Assembly (NCBI RefSeq): GCF_005222695.1
Contig: NZ_STGG01000064.1
Coordinates: forward strand, 1-64,000
From: Massilia sp. HP4
Lineage (GTDB): Bacteria; Pseudomonadota; Gammaproteobacteria; Burkholderiales; Burkholderiaceae_D
Direction of reading: 5' to 3'
DNA length: 64,000 nt
Part shown: positions 1 to 7,369 of the stretch, piece after piece
How positions within the stretch are numbered: the first letter of the stretch is position 1
Layout: each line of letters starts with the position of its first letter
Notes under the pieces: generated by a model
The model's input: only the letters and a program-made list of their open reading frames with translations
Databases searched by the model: none
Told to the model about the DNA's origin: nothing
Translations under genes and position numbers: made by a program

Positions 1-1
1 T

Positions 2-166
2 ATTCCGCAACGCGCCATCGGCAGCAAAACGCCCGTCCTCGCGCTCAAGGAATGGCAACAGAAGCGACCTGAGTTATTCGTTAAACGCGTTTATGATCAA
101 ACGGGACTCGACAGCTATGCTTCTTCTTATCAGGATCATTGGCTGACTTTCGATTATCATAAGTAA
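2..166 (+). pseudogene. C-terminal end of an IS transposase (IS481/IS3-like), cut by the window edge
   Basis: The reading frame is open from the first bases of the window to a TAA stop at 164-166, giving about 54 residues. It reads IPQRAIGSKTPVLALKEW and then PELFVKRVYDQTGLDSY, the pattern found after the DDE integrase core of IS481- and IS3-type transposases (a PQRxxGxxTPxxAxxxW stretch). The start lies outside the window, so whether the upstream part is intact is unknown. The stop falls inside the first unit of the tandem repeat. Family-level identification is from motif memory only. Confidence 0.6.
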
Positions 167-462
167 AATTAACGGCACGATTTCCAAAATTAATCCGAGC
201 CGATAATCGCGAAATCAGGGTCAGATCTGACTTCTGGATACAACCTCAACTGTGTCACTGAGGACCATTGCAGTGGCCGTGTCTAAATGTCAGACCTGAC
301 CCCGCCTACAATAAGTGAAATTGACGGCACGATATCCAAAATTAAGCCGAGCCGATAATCGCGGAATCAGGGTCAGATCTGACTTCTGGACACAACCTCA
401 ACTGTGTCACTGAGGACCATTGCAGAGACCGTGTCTAAACGTCAGACCTGACCCCGCCTACA
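159..462. repeat. Tandem pair of about 152-bp intergenic repeats
   Basis: Two near-identical units lie head to tail at 159-310 and 311-462. Each begins ATAAGTRAAATTRACGGCAC, passes through CGATAATCGCGRAATCAGGG, and ends GTCAGACCTGACCCCGCC. Within each unit the left part GGGTCAGATCTGAC and the right part GTCAGACCTGACCCC form imperfect terminal inverted repeats about 90 bp apart, like a small non-autonomous element or a REP-type repeat. A third partial copy lies at 1405-1503. The pair separates the transposase end from the toxin fragment and no gene is seen inside it. Confidence 0.8.
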
Positions 463-933
463 CGTAAAAACGAGAAAGCAGCTTGTCCCGTATGTAGCGG
501 AACGCCATGTCGAGGTACGAGAAACCCTTCGCGCGGTGCAGCAGGATTCCAGAGCTCCAATGCCTACCCAAATAAAGACCGCTGGTCAAATGTGATCCTA
601 CCTAAAGGAACCATTGTCTACACACTGTATCCTTACGGGCCGAAACCAGGCGGGTTCTTTGCTGACGAGTCTACTCTTACTGCATCGAAGAAGTCAGTCA
701 ACGCATATCACGAGACAACACAGGTGGGCCACGCTGGAAATTCCGAGCACTTCAGGTTCGGCGCAAGGCAAAAGGTACAGGCATTTACATTAAAAGAAGA
801 TCTCTGCGTAGGGAAAGCTTACGCGCTGGCTAATGACCAATATGGCCCGGGTGGCGGAACGCAATATTACATCGCTGCGAAAGATCGAATGCACATGGAG
901 AAGGGCACAATTACAGAGTTGACAGGTCCATGA
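463..933 (+). pseudogene. Orphan C-terminal toxin fragment, TNT-like (NAD-glycohydrolase type)
   Basis: The frame is open from the end of the second repeat unit to a TGA at 931-933, about 156 codons with no convincing start or ribosome binding site. A GTG at 592 would give 113 residues but lacks a Shine-Dalgarno. The domain shows LPKGTIVYTLYPYGPKPGGFF, then a KVQAFTLKEDLCVGKA stretch, then GPGGGTQYYI near the end. That order of a GT(x)LYR-like start, GGxFF and GGGTQY matches the family of tuberculosis necrotizing toxin NADases. It looks like the exchangeable tip of a polymorphic toxin whose delivery part has been lost, joined directly to a repeat. The next gene overlaps it by 4 bp, as toxin-immunity pairs do. 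TNT assignment is tentative. Confidence 0.5.
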
Positions 934-1388
934 TAAATTTCATTGAAGGGAAAATAAACATCGGCGAGAAAAATATTCTTGCTGCTTCTAATGGAGACTT
1001 AAAGGTGCTCGCTGAAGAAGGTTTGATTGAGAAACGAGAAATCAGTGGCGGCAGAATTTACTACTATTTCGAAACTCAGGCGGACAACATGAGATTTGGC
1101 GTTTTCATCAGCCTGCGAGAGAAAAAGATTGACTGGCTACGATTGAGCTGGCTGGACAGTCCTGTTAAAGGGTGGGATGACGTAAGTGAAGGCGCGATGA
1201 AAAATGAGTATCGTCTGCTATCGAATTTCGTACAAAAGACGGTTGGAGGTCCATCGGACAATGAAGGAAATAGAAAGCGTGCGTGGCGGTTCAAGTGGGG
1301 GGATGTTGAAGTGAGCTATGAGCCACGTGCCTACCAGGCAGACATCTACATGAAACCTCAGCATAGTGGGGTCAGGGCTGATATTTAG
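930..1388 (+). CDS. Putative immunity protein for the adjacent TNT-like toxin
   Basis: A 152-residue acidic-to-neutral soluble protein with no signal peptide or membrane segment. Its ATG overlaps the toxin fragment's stop (ATGATAA at 930-936), the coupled arrangement typical of toxin-immunity pairs. I do not recognise its family. The centre is rich in aromatic and charged residues (for example WLRLSWLDSP near residues 69-78). The last residues (SGVRADI) and the stop are encoded by an intergenic repeat end beginning at 1368, so the native C-terminus may have been replaced. Function is inferred only from position. Confidence 0.5.
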   Translation: MINFIEGKINIGEKNILAASNGDLKVLAEEGLIEKREISGGRIYYYFETQADNMRFGVFISLREKKIDWLRLSWLDSPVKGWDDVSEGAMKNEYRLLSNFVQKTVGGPSDNEGNRKRAWRFKWGDVEVSYEPRAYQADIYMKPQHSGVRADI

Positions 1389-1503
1389 ATACAACCTCGG
1401 TTAGCGCGAAATCAGGGTCAGATCTGACATCTGACCACAACCTCAACTGTGTCACTGAGGACAATTGCAGAGGCCGTGTCTAAATGTCAGACCTGACCCC
1501 GCC
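1368..1503. repeat. Third copy of the island repeat plus an inverted half-copy
   Basis: Bases 1405-1503 match the inner part of the 152-bp units: CGCGAAATCAGGGTCAGATC at the left and GTCAGACCTGACCCCGCC at the right. Just before it, 1368-1391 (GGGGTCAGGGCTGATATTTA, then GATAC) matches the right end of the repeat read on the opposite strand. The half-copy supplies the stop codon of the putative immunity gene. Confidence 0.7.
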
Positions 1504-1526
1504 GACGCTGGCACGAGGTAGCCAAA

Positions 1527-1766
1527 ATGAGTTCATATGATCACTACTCTCAGGCGAGAGAATTAGCTAAGTTACTTGCACGTGATGGAGCTGCCGCAAT
1601 TTCAAAAGAATTGCTGGATGCAATGGTTACTGGCTCAACAGGGACAGAAATCTTCATGCTATTGCGAGTGGCAGCAAAGAAATCTTTAGCTCAACCCAAC
1701 CTATCTGGTGATGCAATACATCTTGCACAGACACTTCTGAATCACCTAGAAAAAGCACTGCAATGA
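1527..1766 (+). CDS. Small hypothetical protein, immunity-type
   Basis: A 79-residue helical-looking protein that starts at an ATG right after the third repeat copy. It contains the stretch AMVTGSTGTEIFMLLR. I recall similar GSTGTEI(L/F)M patterns in small genes that follow Rhs or PAAR-linked toxins, where they are thought to be immunity proteins. There is no signal peptide or membrane segment. The gene stands between two other small genes in a region with lower GC than the rest of the window. No toxin partner is present next to it, so it may be an orphan immunity gene kept for protection against relatives. Confidence 0.55.
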   Translation: MSSYDHYSQARELAKLLARDGAAAISKELLDAMVTGSTGTEIFMLLRVAAKKSLAQPNLSGDAIHLAQTLLNHLEKALQ

Positions 1767-1860
1767 GGCAATAACGAAATAAATGTTGGAATTTTCATCG
1801 TGAGAGAGGGAGGTGGCAAGTCGTAATCACAGGAGGCAAATACACAGGAGTAATCAAGCG

Positions 1861-2136
1861 ATGACTTTGTTCATAGAATTAATTACTAGCATCATCGCCG
1901 ACTTACATCAAGGAGGATTTAACAAAGATGCTAATGAGTTGCAGCAGTCGGCCAATTCGGCGTTAGAACAAACTCTGCTGGCAGGGACTCGCAAAAATGT
2001 TTTGAAACAGATTGAGATGCGTTGCCACGTGAAGTGGCTCGGGGATTTTTACTTGCATCATTTATCTCAAAAAGATTGGTGGGGAAGGCTTGAAAAACTT
2101 TGTAGATCAACCAAGAAATATATGCAGTCTATTTGA
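1861..2136 (+). CDS. Small hypothetical protein, immunity-type
   Basis: A 91-residue protein starting at ATG 1861. An AGGAG lies ten bases upstream; a GTG at 1813 in the same frame is a weaker alternative. It is largely helical and ends in a basic stretch (LEKLCRSTKKYMQSI). I do not recognise the family. Size, position downstream of another small gene and upstream of a PAAR remnant, and low GC suggest another orphan immunity gene. That role is inference only. Confidence 0.5.
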   Translation: MTLFIELITSIIADLHQGGFNKDANELQQSANSALEQTLLAGTRKNVLKQIEMRCHVKWLGDFYLHHLSQKDWWGRLEKLCRSTKKYMQSI

Positions 2137-2279
2137 CAGTTCCAAGACAGCATAAGGAGGCGGACCAAGATTCACGTACAACCGATACCGGCATTAAATT
2201 CCAGACGGCGCACTTTACATAGGTCCGAGCCGAAAGGTCCACCGATCTACCACCGTCATCCATTCCGCATGAAAGCGAA

Positions 2280-2456
2280 ATGTCATTGAAGATTATTACA
2301 ATCGGAGACAAAACCGATCATGGCGGCACAGTCATTAGCGGTTCGCCCCACCACGACATTAGGGGAAAGGCGATCGCTCGACTGGGTAATAAATTTGACT
2401 GCCCGCAGTTTTACCCCAACGGAAAGCCGCATAGCTTAAATAAGATTAATCAGTAG
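2280..2456 (+). pseudogene. Truncated PAAR-domain spike protein
   Basis: A 58-codon frame (ATG 2280, TAG 2454-2456) that matches the first 56 residues of the intact PAAR gene at 3018 at 47 positions: both begin MSLKIIT(I/V)GDKTDHGGT. It keeps the DIRGKAIARLG core and KPH turn and then stops at NKINQ, where the intact copy continues NKIITGHD. The lost part carries the second half of the PAAR fold including the Cys-rich end, so it cannot form a complete spike cone. It records a duplication of the spike gene in this island. Confidence 0.75.
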
Positions 2457-2765
2457 GTGATGTACTATTTTTTTAAATCGCTCACATCTCAAGCGGAGAT
2501 GTACGATTAAAAATTCGAAGTAGATATATTTATGTTTTAGGTGCCACGCTCTTAGCATCAGCACCGACTGAATATCGTTATTTAGTTTCGTGCGATTATT
2601 CCTCTCGTCGTAGCTGCCCTTTATTCCATGCAAAAGCTATGCTAGATAACCTAATTGCTGGGCTCAGCAATCCCGGCTGCCATGATAATTGTTTCGACTC
2701 GCGATCTAAAGAAAGCCGATGTGCCACAAGGAGATTTCTACTAGTCTACCTTCTCAAAATTTTCA
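2457..2765. other. Intergenic stretch without a recognised gene
   Basis: About 310 bp of AT-rich sequence follow the truncated PAAR gene. I see no open frame with a usable start and ribosome binding site and no repeat shared with the rest of the window. An AAGGAGAT at about 2728 has no well-placed start codon after it. It may be decayed immunity or toxin sequence. Confidence 0.5.
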
Positions 2766-2966
2766 TTGACGTTTGATCCTCTGTCTGAGGCTACAGATGA
2801 GTCCAATCAGGTACCTGCGAACGCAACACCATCTGACACATGGTCTACAGTGGCGTTGCGGTACTTTCTCTACTGGCAGCGCATTGGAAACAATCAGGGA
2901 GAGTTGAGACCGGAGGCAATTGACAAGGTTCAGGCAGCTCTGACCATTCTTCGTTCAAAGATATGA
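2766..2966 (+). CDS. Small hypothetical protein, uncertain
   Basis: A 66-residue frame with a TTG start at 2766 and an in-frame stop only eight codons upstream. There is no clear ribosome binding site. The sequence is plausible for a small soluble protein, with a helical C-terminal half containing WSTVALRYFLYW and ending VQAALTILRSKI. It sits between the broken and the intact PAAR genes, so it could be another immunity gene. I do not recognise it, and it may not be translated. Confidence 0.35.
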   Translation: MTFDPLSEATDESNQVPANATPSDTWSTVALRYFLYWQRIGNNQGELRPEAIDKVQAALTILRSKI

Positions 2967-3017
2967 ATATGCGGCCGCAGCAACCGCAATCCGTTATCGT
3001 TTCCACTAGAGAGCCAA

Positions 3018-3296
3018 ATGTCATTGAAAATCATCACAGTCGGCGACAAAACCGACCACGGTGGCACCGTAATCAGCGGTTCACCCGACCACGACATCAG
3101 GGGAAAAGCAATTGCCCGACTGGGCGACAAAGTCGACTGCCCGCTCCCCTACCCCGGCGGCAAGCCGCATGGCATCAACAAGATCATCACCGGCCACGAC
3201 ACACTAACGATCAACGGCGTACCCATCGCGGTCGAGGGCTGCAAGACCGAGTGCGGCTGCAAGCTGATCGGCAGCGCCCCCGCAACAGTCGATTGA
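3018..3296 (+). CDS. PAAR-domain protein (type VI secretion spike tip)
   Basis: A 92-residue protein that is essentially one PAAR repeat domain. It starts MSLKIITVGDKTDHGG and shows DHDIRGKAIARLGDKVDCP, the HGINKIITGHDTLTINGVP turn, and Cys residues near the end (EGCKTECGCK). PAAR proteins cap the VgrG spike of the type VI secretion system and often carry or recruit effectors. Here the protein has no C-terminal extension, so any effector would have to be recruited. No other type VI gene lies in the window. It is the last gene of the accessory island and converges with nrtD. Confidence 0.88.
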   Translation: MSLKIITVGDKTDHGGTVISGSPDHDIRGKAIARLGDKVDCPLPYPGGKPHGINKIITGHDTLTINGVPIAVEGCKTECGCKLIGSAPATVD

Positions 3297-3358
3297 ATGC
3301 CGTGTGAGCACCGCCGCGCCAGTCGACGAACACTCTCCAGCTCACACTGACAGCACCA

Positions 3359-4171
3359 TCACGCGGCCTCGGCAGCCGGATGCGCCTGTTTGCGGTACAG
3401 GAATTCGAGCACCGCCTTGCGATGCTCGGTATAGCGCGTATCCTGCGCCAGCGCTACCCGATCCCGCGGCCGCTCGAGTTCCACTTCGACGATCTCGCCA
3501 ATGCTCGCCGCCGGCCCATTGGTCAGCATGACGATCCGATCCGACAGCAGCACCGCCTCATCCACGTCATGCGTCACCATCACCACGGTCGACCTGGTCA
3601 TCGCTACGATCTTGAGCAGCTCGTCCTGCAAATGCGCCCGCGTCAACGCATCGAGCGCGCCGAACGGTTCATCCATCAACAAGACTTTCGGCTCCATCGC
3701 CAGCGCCCGCGCGATGCCGACCCGCTGCTTCATGCCGCCCGAGATCTCGTGCGGCCGCTTGCCTTCCGCACTCGACAGCCCCACCAGCACCAACGCAGCC
3801 AGCGTGCGTTCACGCAGCTGGGCACGGGTCTCACTAACACCAAACACCCGCTCGACACCCAGGTGGATGTTCTCGTAACAGGTCAACCACGGCAGCAGCG
3901 AGTGATTCTGGAACACCACCGCCCGCTCCGGCGACGGCCCGGCGATCTCGCGATTCGCGCACAGCAGCACGCCCGCCGTCGGTTTCAACAAGCCGGCAAT
4001 CAGGTTCAGCAAGGTCGACTTGCCGCATCCCGAATGCCCAATCAAAGTAATGAACTCCCCCTTGCGCACCGCAAGGTCAATCCCCTGCAAGGCCTGGAAC
4101 ACGCCCTTCTTCGTATGAAACGCCATCTCGACACCGGTGATGTCGATGAATCTGGTTTGAAGGTCATCCAT
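3359..4171 (-). CDS. nrtD: Nitrate-type ABC transporter ATP-binding protein
   Basis: A 270-residue ATPase that would power import of nitrate (or a related anion) on the cytoplasmic face. It has the Walker A motif GHSGCGKST near residue 43, the signature EISGGMKQRVGIARAL, the Walker B LLMDEPFGALD, and the switch-region histidine in VTHDVDEA. It belongs to the NrtD/TauB/SsuB branch of importers. It is the last of three minus-strand genes; 15 bp separate it from the permease. Substrate is assigned mainly from the binding protein at the head of the operon, so sulfonate-type substrates cannot be fully excluded from this gene alone. Confidence 0.85.
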   Translation of the reverse strand: MDDLQTRFIDITGVEMAFHTKKGVFQALQGIDLAVRKGEFITLIGHSGCGKSTLLNLIAGLLKPTAGVLLCANREIAGPSPERAVVFQNHSLLPWLTCYENIHLGVERVFGVSETRAQLRERTLAALVLVGLSSAEGKRPHEISGGMKQRVGIARALAMEPKVLLMDEPFGALDALTRAHLQDELLKIVAMTRSTVVMVTHDVDEAVLLSDRIVMLTNGPAASIGEIVEVELERPRDRVALAQDTRYTEHRKAVLEFLYRKQAHPAAEAA

Positions 4172-4186
4172 GATCGCGCTCCCTAA

Positions 4187-5104
4187 TCAGTTAGCTACTT
4201 GTTCGTGCGTCAGCGCCCGTGCCAGCGCTACCAGCGCCTGCTCGAGCAGCAGCCCCACCACCCCGATGACGACGATGGCGATGATGATGTTCGCCACATT
4301 CAGGTTGTTCCACTCGTCCCACACCCAGAAGCCGATGCCCACGCCGCCGGTCAGCATCTCGGCCGCCACGATCACCAGCCAGGCGGTGCCGATCGCGAGG
4401 CGCACGCCGGTCAGGATATAAGGCAGCGCCGACGGCAGCAGGATCTTGGTCAAAATCTTCCACTCCGACAGGTTCAGCACCCGCGCCACGTTCATGTAGT
4501 CCTGCGGCACGCGCTGCACGCCGACCGCGGTATTGATGATCATCGGCCAGATCGAGCAAATGAAGATCGACCAGATCGCCGCCGGATCGGCCGACTTGAA
4601 CACCAGCAGGCCGATCGGCAGCCAGGCCAGCGGCGACACGGGTTTGAGCAGGCTGATGATCGGCCCGAACATGCCGGCCACGAACTTCACCCGGCCGATG
4701 ACGAAGCCCAGCGGAATGCCGACCGCTGCCGCCAGCCCGAAGCCGACGGCAACGCGCTGGAGCGAGGCCAGCACGTTCCAGCCGACACCCTGGTCGTTCG
4801 GGCTGTTGTGATAGAAGGGATCGGCGAACAACTTGAGCGCTTCGTGGAAGGTCGCCAGCGGCGACGGGAAGGTCTCGTTGCGGGTCGCGATCAGCTGCCA
4901 CACCAGCACCACGAAGGCGATGCCCACCAGCGGCGGCAAGACTGCCTTCACGGCCCGGGCAAACGGCTGCGTGCCGCGCACGCTGGGCGCCGGCTTGCGA
5001 ACCGGAGGCGCGGCGCTGCCGGCATCGGCAGCGACCGGCAGCTTGACGATCGTCGCGCCGCCACCGGCCGGCGCCGTCTGTTCGGATTTCAGGATGGCGT
5101 TCAT
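4187..5104 (-). CDS. nrtB: Nitrate-type ABC transporter permease
   Basis: A 305-residue inner-membrane protein with a Pro/Ala-rich cytoplasmic N-terminus of about 50 residues, then about six hydrophobic segments. The coupling loop of the BPD_transp_1 family is visible as ILLPSALPYILTGVRLAIGTAW (about residues 220-241), with the EAA-type G three residues before the LAIG. Gene order and spacing (28 bp after nrtA, 15 bp before nrtD) indicate one operon. NrtB/CmpB permeases form the channel for nitrate or bicarbonate importers; the pairing with the NrtA-like protein favours nitrate. Confidence 0.87.
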   Translation of the reverse strand: MNAILKSEQTAPAGGGATIVKLPVAADAGSAAPPVRKPAPSVRGTQPFARAVKAVLPPLVGIAFVVLVWQLIATRNETFPSPLATFHEALKLFADPFYHNSPNDQGVGWNVLASLQRVAVGFGLAAAVGIPLGFVIGRVKFVAGMFGPIISLLKPVSPLAWLPIGLLVFKSADPAAIWSIFICSIWPMIINTAVGVQRVPQDYMNVARVLNLSEWKILTKILLPSALPYILTGVRLAIGTAWLVIVAAEMLTGGVGIGFWVWDEWNNLNVANIIIAIVVIGVVGLLLEQALVALARALTHEQVAN

Positions 5105-5132
5105 GGCATTCCCCTATTCAAACGAATGAAAA

Positions 5133-6416
5133 TCAGACCCGAACCTTGAACGACGCGGCATAGGCCTTCGGATCCTTGCCGTCCCAGACGCTGCCGTCCA
5201 TCAGCTTCGAGCTGCGCATCGGGCTGCCCGGCAGCGGCGCCTTCGCCAATGTCGCCGCGTCCTTGTACAGCGCGACCTGGTTGACTGCCGTTGCCACGGC
5301 GAGATAGTCCGGATCCTGCTTCAACAAGCCCCAGCGCCGGTGCTGGGTCATGAACCACATGCCGTCCGACAGGTAAGGGAAGTTGACGACGCCATCGTTG
5401 TAGAACTTCATCGCATGCGCGTCATCCCAGGTCTTGCCGAGACCATTCTGGTAGCGCCCCATGATGCGCTGGTCGATCGCATCCTTGCTGGTGTTCACGT
5501 ACGACTTGGCGGCGATGACCTCGGCCATCTTGTTCTTGTTGGCCATCGAGGCATCGATCCAGCGGCCGGCCTCGATGATGGCGGCCATCATCGCGCGGCA
5601 GGTATTCGGGTGCTTCTTCGCGAACTCCAGGGTCGAGCCCAGCACCTTCTCTGGATGGTCGCGCCAGATGTCCTGGGTGGTGATCGCCGTGACGCCGATA
5701 CCGTCCATGATCGCCCGGTGGCCCCACGGCTCGCCTACGCAGAAGCCATCCATATTCCCCACCCGCATATTGGCCACCATCTGCGGCGGCGGCACCGTGA
5801 TGACTTTCGCTTCCTTCATCGGATTGATGCCGTTGGCGGCCAGCCAGTAATAGAGCCACATCGCGTGGGTGCCGGTCGGGAAGGTCTGGGCGAAGGTGAA
5901 GGCGCGTTTTTCGGCGCGCATCAGTTTTGCCAGCGACTGTCCGTCGACCGCGCCCTTGCCCGCCAACTGCTTCGACAGCGTGATCGCCTGGCCATTGTTG
6001 TTCAGGCCCATCAGCACCGCCATGTCCTTGCGCTGGCCGCCGATGCCCATCTGCACGCCATACAGCAGGCCATAGAGGACGTGGGCCGCATCGAGGTCGC
6101 CATTGGCGAGCTTGTCGCGCACGCCGGCCCACGAGGCTTCCTTGCTCAGCACGAACTTGACGCCATACTTCTTGTCCAGGCCGAGTACCGAGGCCATCAC
6201 CACCGATGCGCAATCGGTCAGTGGAATGAAGCCGATCCTGATCTCGGCCTTCTCCGGCTTGTCCGATCCCGCTGCCCACACGCCGCCCGTCGCCAGCCCC
6301 ATCAAGCTTCCTCCCGCTACCAGACTCGCGCCATGAATGACTTTCCTGCGCGTCGCATCGACTTCGCCGACGCCGGCCGTGGATCCGATCTTCGCTTCAA
6401 GCTGCTGATTTTTCAT
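5133..6416 (-). CDS. nrtA: Nitrate-type ABC transporter substrate-binding protein, Tat-exported
   Basis: A 427-residue CmpA/NrtA-family binding protein. I chose the ATG at 6416 because it precedes a twin-arginine signal peptide (ATRRKVIHGASLVAGG and an Ala-rich end); the frame runs about 70 codons further upstream without protein-like sequence. The mature part begins EIRIGFIPLTDCASVVMAS and includes NMDGFCVGEPWG, both features of NrtA-type proteins that bind nitrate or nitrite (CmpA binds bicarbonate). It heads the nrtABD operon. A sigma-54-type promoter lies about 140 bp upstream, which fits nitrogen control. No nitrate reductase gene is within the window. Confidence 0.87.
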   Translation of the reverse strand: MKNQQLEAKIGSTAGVGEVDATRRKVIHGASLVAGGSLMGLATGGVWAAGSDKPEKAEIRIGFIPLTDCASVVMASVLGLDKKYGVKFVLSKEASWAGVRDKLANGDLDAAHVLYGLLYGVQMGIGGQRKDMAVLMGLNNNGQAITLSKQLAGKGAVDGQSLAKLMRAEKRAFTFAQTFPTGTHAMWLYYWLAANGINPMKEAKVITVPPPQMVANMRVGNMDGFCVGEPWGHRAIMDGIGVTAITTQDIWRDHPEKVLGSTLEFAKKHPNTCRAMMAAIIEAGRWIDASMANKNKMAEVIAAKSYVNTSKDAIDQRIMGRYQNGLGKTWDDAHAMKFYNDGVVNFPYLSDGMWFMTQHRRWGLLKQDPDYLAVATAVNQVALYKDAATLAKAPLPGSPMRSSKLMDGSVWDGKDPKAYAASFKVRV

Positions 6417-6557
6417 TGCAATCCCAATGTAGTCAGGCAAAAAAAAAGACGCATACCCGACATGAACGCATTCATGTTCCGGTAGACGTCGTTGTCTCGG
6501 TGGGCACGGCCCTCGTTGGCGGCACACGCAGCGCTTCGTTGCGCTCATGCTCATTAC

Positions 6558-6573
6558 GCAATGTTCATGCCAG
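6558..6573 (-). promoter_or_regulatory. Predicted sigma-54 promoter of nrtABD
   Basis: On the minus strand the sequence reads CTGGCATGAACATTGC. It keeps the GG of the -24 element and the GC of the -12 element with exactly ten bases between, and matches the TGGCAYG-N4-TTGC consensus at all but the optional bases. The start codon of nrtA lies about 140 bp downstream. This is the only such match I found by eye in the nrt upstream region. Confidence 0.55.
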
Positions 6574-6638
6574 CGGTCGTGCAGAGGGAAGGCGCAGGCG
6601 ACGCCCCTGCCGGCGCACCGCACGCTGGCGCGCATGAC

Positions 6639-6668
6639 GCACTGCGATTGCGCAGTGCATCATTTTGG
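6639..6668. promoter_or_regulatory. Dyads upstream of the nrt promoter, possible activator site
   Basis: GCACTGCGATTGCGCAGTGC at 6639-6658 is a perfect inverted repeat of 8-bp arms with a 4-bp centre. Overlapping it, TGCATCATTTTGG (6656-6668) matches the left half and centre of the NtrC site TGCACCA-N3-TGGTGCA. The pair lies about 90-120 bp upstream of the predicted transcription start, the usual place for a sigma-54 activator. The larger dyad is not itself a standard NtrC site. Confidence 0.35.
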
Positions 6669-7099
6669 ACGGTCCGCCACGGCCCCAGCCGATCTCGATG
6701 CAACAGCCCTTCTATTGCCGCCCACGGCATGCTAGGATCAATTGTTGCCCGTGGAGAACACGATTTGCGTCAATCGTGCGCCCCCTTGTCTAGACGTGGC
6801 ATGCATGTAAAATAAATAACGTTCGGACGCAGCCAGGCTTGAAGGCCTCGCTACCGCACCGAATCCCGAATTCGAAGCTTTTGTACTGGCATCCGCATGT
6901 CACGCATCCGCCGCCCGCCTCATTCCAGCCAACGTCACCTGACCGGCGCGGCGGCGCGGCACAGTTGTCAGTCAGCTCCCGCTACCGCCCAGCGCGCCCC
7001 GCGCGCCTGACCGGCAAACCATCTTCGACTTCCGCCCGGCGCGCGCCGGCCATTTATTTATTTGCCAGTCTCCTTGCGAGACGGCGTTGGAGTTAACCC

Positions 7100-7294
7100 A
7101 TGAACACCGAACACACCGAACGTCACCATTCCCCCGTCCATGCCGCGACCGCCGTCGACCGCAGCAACCCGCGCGCGCCGAAACGCGGCATTGCCAAGGA
7201 CATCGTCTCGAGCGGCCGCCGCCTGCGCACCCGGATCGGCGTCATCGCCGCTGCCTGCATCGGCCTGACCGCGCTGCTGATCGCCTTCGAATAA
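7100..7294 (+). CDS. Small single-pass membrane protein
   Basis: A 64-residue protein with a GGAG eight bases before its ATG. It has a polar, His- and Arg-containing N-terminal half followed by one hydrophobic segment (IGVIAAACIGLTALLIAFE) that ends at the stop. I do not recognise the family. A promoter for the next gene starts 18 bp after its stop, so the two need not be co-transcribed. Confidence 0.55.
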   Translation: MNTEHTERHHSPVHAATAVDRSNPRAPKRGIAKDIVSSGRRLRTRIGVIAAACIGLTALLIAFE

Positions 7295-7311
7295 GTAATG
7301 GTGCGACCCGG

Positions 7312-7341
7312 TTGTCGATTCGATCAGCGCTGGGCTATACT
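7312..7341 (+). promoter_or_regulatory. Predicted sigma-70 promoter
   Basis: TTGTCG (7312-7317) and TATACT (7336-7341) are separated by 18 bp and stand 29 bp before the ATG at 7370. The -10 element matches TATAAT at five of six positions. It would serve the small protein at 7370 and possibly the ABC exporter genes behind it. Confidence 0.45.
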
Positions 7342-7369
7342 GCCCCGCATCATCGCCAATCGGGATCGC

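Larger units (their letters stand above)
6417..7099. other. Long intergenic region between nrtA and the small membrane protein gene
   Basis: About 680 bp without a credible gene; the open frames on the plus strand here are Arg/Pro-rich and unlike protein. It holds the predicted nrt promoter (6558-6573) and upstream dyads (6639-6668). The rest, 6670-7090, shows no further clear signal except a GC-rich stretch and an AT-rich patch (CATTTATTTATTTGCC) shortly before the gene at 7100, which could hold that gene's promoter. Confidence 0.6.

Noticed and set aside
592..933. GTG at 592 as the true start of the toxin gene
   Set aside because: There is no Shine-Dalgarno, and the frame and protein-like sequence continue upstream to the repeat end near 463. 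It is better seen as a truncated C-terminal cassette.
2963..3307. A 114-codon frame overlapping the PAAR gene
   Set aside because: It is Arg/Pro/His-rich and lies out of frame with the clear PAAR protein at 3018.
6639..6658. Reading the 20-bp dyad as a canonical NtrC site
   Set aside because: The GCAC and GTGC arms are 12 bases apart, while NtrC sites have 7. Only the adjacent TGCATCATTTTGG fits half of the consensus, so the activator is left open.
6839..7096. An 85-codon plus-strand frame before the small membrane protein
   Set aside because: It has Pro/Arg/Ser-rich composition, no ribosome site and no family features; treated as intergenic.
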